Below the pieces are notes generated by a model that made no database searches, was not told the origin of the DNA, and worked only from the letters and a program-made list of their open reading frames with translations. Positions 60,016 through 64,000 of a stretch of 64,000 bases of DNA are shown one piece after another; positions within the stretch are counted from its first letter, which is position 1; every line of letters begins with the position of its first letter. The DNA is from Ancylostoma caninum (lineage: Eukaryota > Nematoda > Chromadorea > Rhabditida > Ancylostomatidae). Made by a program: the position numbers and the translations under genes. The stretch covers positions 1,054,001 through 1,118,000 of the forward strand of contig JBAJFG010000389.1 of NCBI GenBank assembly GCA_037903475.1, written 5' to 3'.

Positions 60016-62852
60016 CCATTTCCGGAAACGTACATGAATTCCGCCATTGAGTAATGCAGCATTCAAAGAAACACAGATAAATTTTGAAAAGGTCAAAGAA
60101 AACTGAAGTTGGTGAATAGTTTTCTGAAGTATTCTAACAGTGCAGTTTCAATCCTTACTCTTATCATGCGTCATTCAATTGCGGACGCAAGCGCGACTAT
60201 AAGATCGGAGAGTTGTTCGCGTAAGCAAGTCCACCAGCGTTTATAGCCGACACAAACTCCGTCTGAATAGGATGCGTATCCATTCGCACTCACGCATTTA
60301 CAGCTTTTTTCAATCACATCATCTATCCCATCATTTTCATGCACAACACAGCGACTGCTATCTTGATGCGAGAAACCACAGGGAAATTTCTATGGCTTCA
60401 ATGATGGTAGCATGGACACACCCACCGCTCAGCTTTAGCCAGCATCGTCATGCTGTTCTGGGAAAAATCATCCTCTTTTACCACAGAGCTTGTACAATGC
60501 AAGAAAATGTTCGGTTATTTGTACTTGCATGTTTTAAACATGGCGACCATGGATATGACCTATAAATGGCGTAAATTTGTTCTAAACTAGGCCGTGGCGG
60601 CGCGCCTTATCACTCTGTGGAGCTCCGACCATTCTTATACAATCCTACCGTATCCTTTCACTTTTTTGGAGGTTCCTCAAGTGATATGTCTGAAGTTTAC
60701 TCTTTTTTCATTGTTCTGTATTAGCTACTTCGTCATCGCTTCGTTGGTGACAGCCAGCGCCATGGAAGAATCACTCATCTGACCATTAAGTAACAGTTTG
60801 GATGACGCTACAGAGCGATGAAGCGATAAGTGGGAAGCTGTCAGCAAAGACTATAACTGCTTAGTTATATCTGATTTTTGTGACGAAAGGCAGAGAATGC
60901 GAAGTGTGGCGTGCATGCGCGATCCCTTTAATCGCGACTTGATGCGCATACAATGGGATGACCTCCATCGAAAGTACCATTTCTTCCGACCTCAAACGCC
61001 AAATTTCGAACCAAGTTTTGGACGATGTTCTGTATCATCGTGCTAATGATATGTCTCGGCTATAATTGCAACACCAGCTTGACCCGTTTTCCAAGATGTA
61101 TCTTCAATCATATGCTTGAAGAAGATGTTATGCAGCTTTGTGCATTGCAGATCTTCTGAAGTTACTAACTATTCGTATCTTCCTTGTTTTTCAATCACTC
61201 TCATATTTACCTGATTTGTTATCTAGTGTAAAAAATGCATTTAGAGGGTATACCTTCAGCGAAGACTCATTTCAATAGGATTTGAAAGATAATATTCGTA
61301 TTTGTGTGCATCAATTATATTCACTATTTATATTACTTGTATTTACGTATATTATACACTTCAAGGAAACCATCAACTACTTCAGAGTAATTTTTTTCCC
61401 ATGCAACGATGAACTATGCGATGCTATTCCTTATTGTACCCAGGGAAACATGTAACATTTGTAACTGTTTACTAAATTGAGTTTCTGGTGTTGTCCTCGT
61501 TTTTTTTTGTGGACACAGGATTTTTTTGGGATATTTATTAAATATTTCCTTGGTGTATTTTTAACAATATTTTCCTACAAATTTGTAGAACAACGTGAAT
61601 TCGAGAATGAATTACAAAATGTACTCTTCTCATGAGACTCTTCCGAGACCTGAAGCTGTATATGTTCGCCTAAATTATCCACAGCTGGGATTCAAAAGTT
61701 AACCATGCAACCAAAATGGTTAGCGCGATCGGTTATCCTACGCATTACTTGATGTTGAGAGACTGAAGAAAAGAAAATTGGTTTTCTAACTTGATACCGC
61801 TCAGTTATGTATTCACGAATCCAAGCCCAGGATTCATGCGGAAAATAACTGTATTTCATCATAGAACATCCACGTTGAGTATCGCGAAGTGACTAAGTCA
61901 TCTTCGGAAAAGTGTTGATCTAAGAACAACATTTTTAGAAGTGTGGAAGTCTTGAAATTTTTACAAACAAAAATAGTGACAGTGATGTAGCCTCTGCGGA
62001 TGTGTTATGCGAAGAACGAGCTGCTATAATAAAATGTGCAGTATCGTGGACTTCTGGCTCAGGAAATGAGGTTTTCAGTATAGGACTTTTTAACAGTAGA
62101 CATATAGGTAGTCCGGAAGGAGTATAGTATTCTGCTTAGTGTTCAATTCTCGAATTCGGGTTTCGTTCTTCTTGCTGAATCATCGCGGATTAGATCGGGG
62201 CTGATCGGCGCTCCCGCGAACGCAGTGAACGTGTTCTCAGCGCCTCGTAGACGCGTCCCCCGTCCAATTGGCGGCTATCCATGTTTCGCCGCGAACACAC
62301 TGCCACAACTTCTGCTACAGGGCTCACCTTCCGTATCTTCTCTCTGTTATCCCGTGTATACAAATCGTTCTGGATGTGTTGCCACGTAGCATTCGTGAGT
62401 ATGTCGCGACAGATTTCTCCGCGCCGATATCAGACATGATAGGATACGACCTTCTCCTCAGATTAAAACATACCAGTGATCGACCCGAAACGGCGACCCA
62501 TTCCTGGCGTTTGAACCGCGATTGGGACCACCGATTTGGTGTTACCCCCCTGAATTCTTACACCTTCAATTATTCCCTATTCCTACGTAATTCTTTCCCT
62601 TTCTCTCTCTTCTACATTCGTACATCCGTGTTCATTACTATACGACGCTCCCATACATTTCTGGGAAGATGTGCACTTTAGGAAGCTGCTTTCGTTTTTT
62701 ACACAAACAACGTTCCTTTCGTAGTGACCATTAGAACCAGTTTCTCGCATCGCAACTCTAATTATCTCTAATTTGATCGAGACCGGTTCGGCGTAAAGCA
62801 GAAATCTCTGATTTTTTAAATGTCTCTATTTTAAGAGCTGCGGTTGCGCGGC
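60016..62852. other. Intergenic to the right-edge gene
   Basis: No recognised family. A plus-strand open frame of 137 codons (62268-62681) starts without ATG, has no domain, and is not called. Confidence 0.35.
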
Positions 62853-64000
62853 ATGCGGTTACCAACAAGCCGCAGTATTTTGGCACTGTGGCTTTTGACG
62901 TGTTCACTCTGTACCGGAGTACTTGCACAGGATCATGAACACCACCACCATGAACCGATGTCGAACGACTCTTCCAAGGAACCTTTCGAGTTCACAGATG
63001 GTTTGGATATGAGCGAGCAAACCAATTCTTCTATGGCAGTGCCACGACCAGAACCAGAACCAGCAAGTGTGAAACCTAAGCCTGAGCCGCATCCACATCC
63101 TGAGCCAGAGCCGGCACCGAAGCCAGAGCCAGAACCTGCTCCCAAGCCTGCTTCTTCTCAACCACCCTCATCTGAGGTACCGGTGCCAGAGCCTGAGCCA
63201 GCAATAAAATTCGACAATATTCAGTCAGAAGATTACGGAGATGTTGTTGAACTGGTATGTTGACCTCGAAGCTGCTTTTGTGCAACTTTAGTGTAAAGTC
63301 TTTGAACTGTTCTGATCGGTGGCATTGCAGAAAAACCAGCCGGATGACCTTGACACGGAAGTTATTGAACAGCTGGTCGATAGGTTCCTCAATACTGGCT
63401 CACTATCAGTTTGTCTTTGAATTCTAGTTGTAGAATCACCAAATTTCAGCGAAATTCCTAAAATAATTTGCAGGATAAGAATGCTCCAAAATTTGCAAAT
63501 CCTGCCGCCCAAGCACTTGTTGGTAGCAGCAAATACTGGAATACGGAAGGGCTCAAAGTAAGATGATCGACTAATCACTCCTATAATATGATTCCTGATG
63601 AGAGCTCTTTCAGGAGCCAGGATCAATTAAGGATGAGAAGGTCATCAAAGAGTGGATAGATGGATACCAAATTGAAGCTCAAAAGGTAGAAATGAAAAAT
63701 TCTCGCAGTTGGCCACTTTTTTGTGTTATTTTTTGCTTATATATTTTCACTCTCTTTACTCATTAGACTTCCTGAACTCTTTCAATTTAGGTGCTGAAAG
63801 AAGTGGCTCAGTCTGGGTGGAAGTATTTCAGCCATGCATCCCCAGGAGCTAAGCAAAGCCTGAACGAAGCCGAACAGGTATGACTAGCGTTAGGCTTCAA
63901 TTCATGTTATCAGTTACCATGAACGAGGTTTGGCGAATGATCCATATAACAGGTTCTATCTCGCTTCGTGCGTTCGACTTCAATGCAGGCTAAGCAGTTC
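62853..64000 (+). CDS. Secreted Pro/Glu-rich protein, 5' part, runs off the window
   Basis: Not recognised. The ATG at 62853 starts a signal peptide (MRLPTSRSILALWLLTCSLC, cleavage likely after VLA), then a His cluster (HEHHHH), an acidic stretch and a low-complexity PEPEPAPKPEPEPAPKP region (about residues 68-126). Exons 62853-63254, 63331-63408, 63474-63557, 63614-63685, 63791-63877 and 63989 onward are all phase 0 and encode about 26-residue alpha-helical-looking blocks (DDLDTEVIEQLVDRFLNTGS, GSSKYWNTEGLKEPGS, EWIDGYQIEAQK, EVAQSGWKYFSHASPGAKQS). The regular exon size suggests a helical-repeat extracellular domain. The 3' end is missing. Confidence 0.75.

Noticed and set aside
1..64000. 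CRISPR arrays, rRNA genes or bacterial integrons
   Set aside because: No regularly spaced direct repeats with unique spacers and no conserved rRNA segments; repeats present are inverted, minisatellite or dispersed types.

Overview
The window looks like nuclear DNA from a clade V (strongylid, probably hookworm-like) nematode. Genes are cut into many small exons of about 60-260 bp with GT-AG introns, many ending TTTCAG or TTTAAG. Non-coding DNA is moderately AT-rich and full of foldback elements, MITEs and relics of mariner, hAT and BEL/Pao elements. The encoded families (GH29 fucosidase, CDC50, nematode-type Core-2/I-branching transferase, TIL-domain secreted protein) fit this. The species cannot be named from sequence alone. 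There are no bacterial-type operons, CRISPR arrays or rRNA genes.

Layout. 1-7.7 kb: almost no recognisable genes; one tentative small gene (3.7-4.3 kb), an old hAT MITE and a tRNA-derived SINE-like piece. 7.7-11.7 kb (-): complete 13-exon alpha-L-fucosidase. 12.7-13.4 kb: TTCGAA-rich minisatellite. 13.6-18.2 kb (-): CDC50/TMEM30 flippase subunit, first exon not found. 18.2-25 kb: MITEs, a LINE scrap and a decayed cysteine-repeat gene. 25.2-25.7 kb (+): small secreted cysteine-repeat protein, complete. 29.7-34.1 kb (+): larger paralog with five cysteine repeats, a TIL domain and a cysteine-rich tail, complete. 34.7-37.9 kb (+): Core-2/I-branching beta-1,6-GlcNAc transferase with an apparent frameshift in one exon. 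38-46 kb: transposon-rich (near-pristine hAT MITE, BEL/Pao fragment, large foldback, CCHC gag-like unit, LTR-like sequence, mariner-like MITE). 48.6-55.9 kb (-): complete 16-exon NELF-A gene. 56-62.8 kb: gene-poor, with a foldback carrying ten copies of one short motif. 62.9-64 kb (+): 5' part of an unidentified secreted Pro/Glu-rich protein running off the edge.

The genes do not form an obvious pathway. Two (fucosidase, Core-2 transferase) act on glycans, CDC50 acts in membrane lipid asymmetry, the cysteine-repeat cluster is secreted and inhibitor-like, and NELF-A is a nuclear transcription-pausing factor. The most notable item is NELF-A: the NELF complex is generally reported absent from Caenorhabditis elegans, yet here one subunit is intact, in frame across 16 exons and 592 codons. 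Its 4-kb intron holds a nested stack of transposons.
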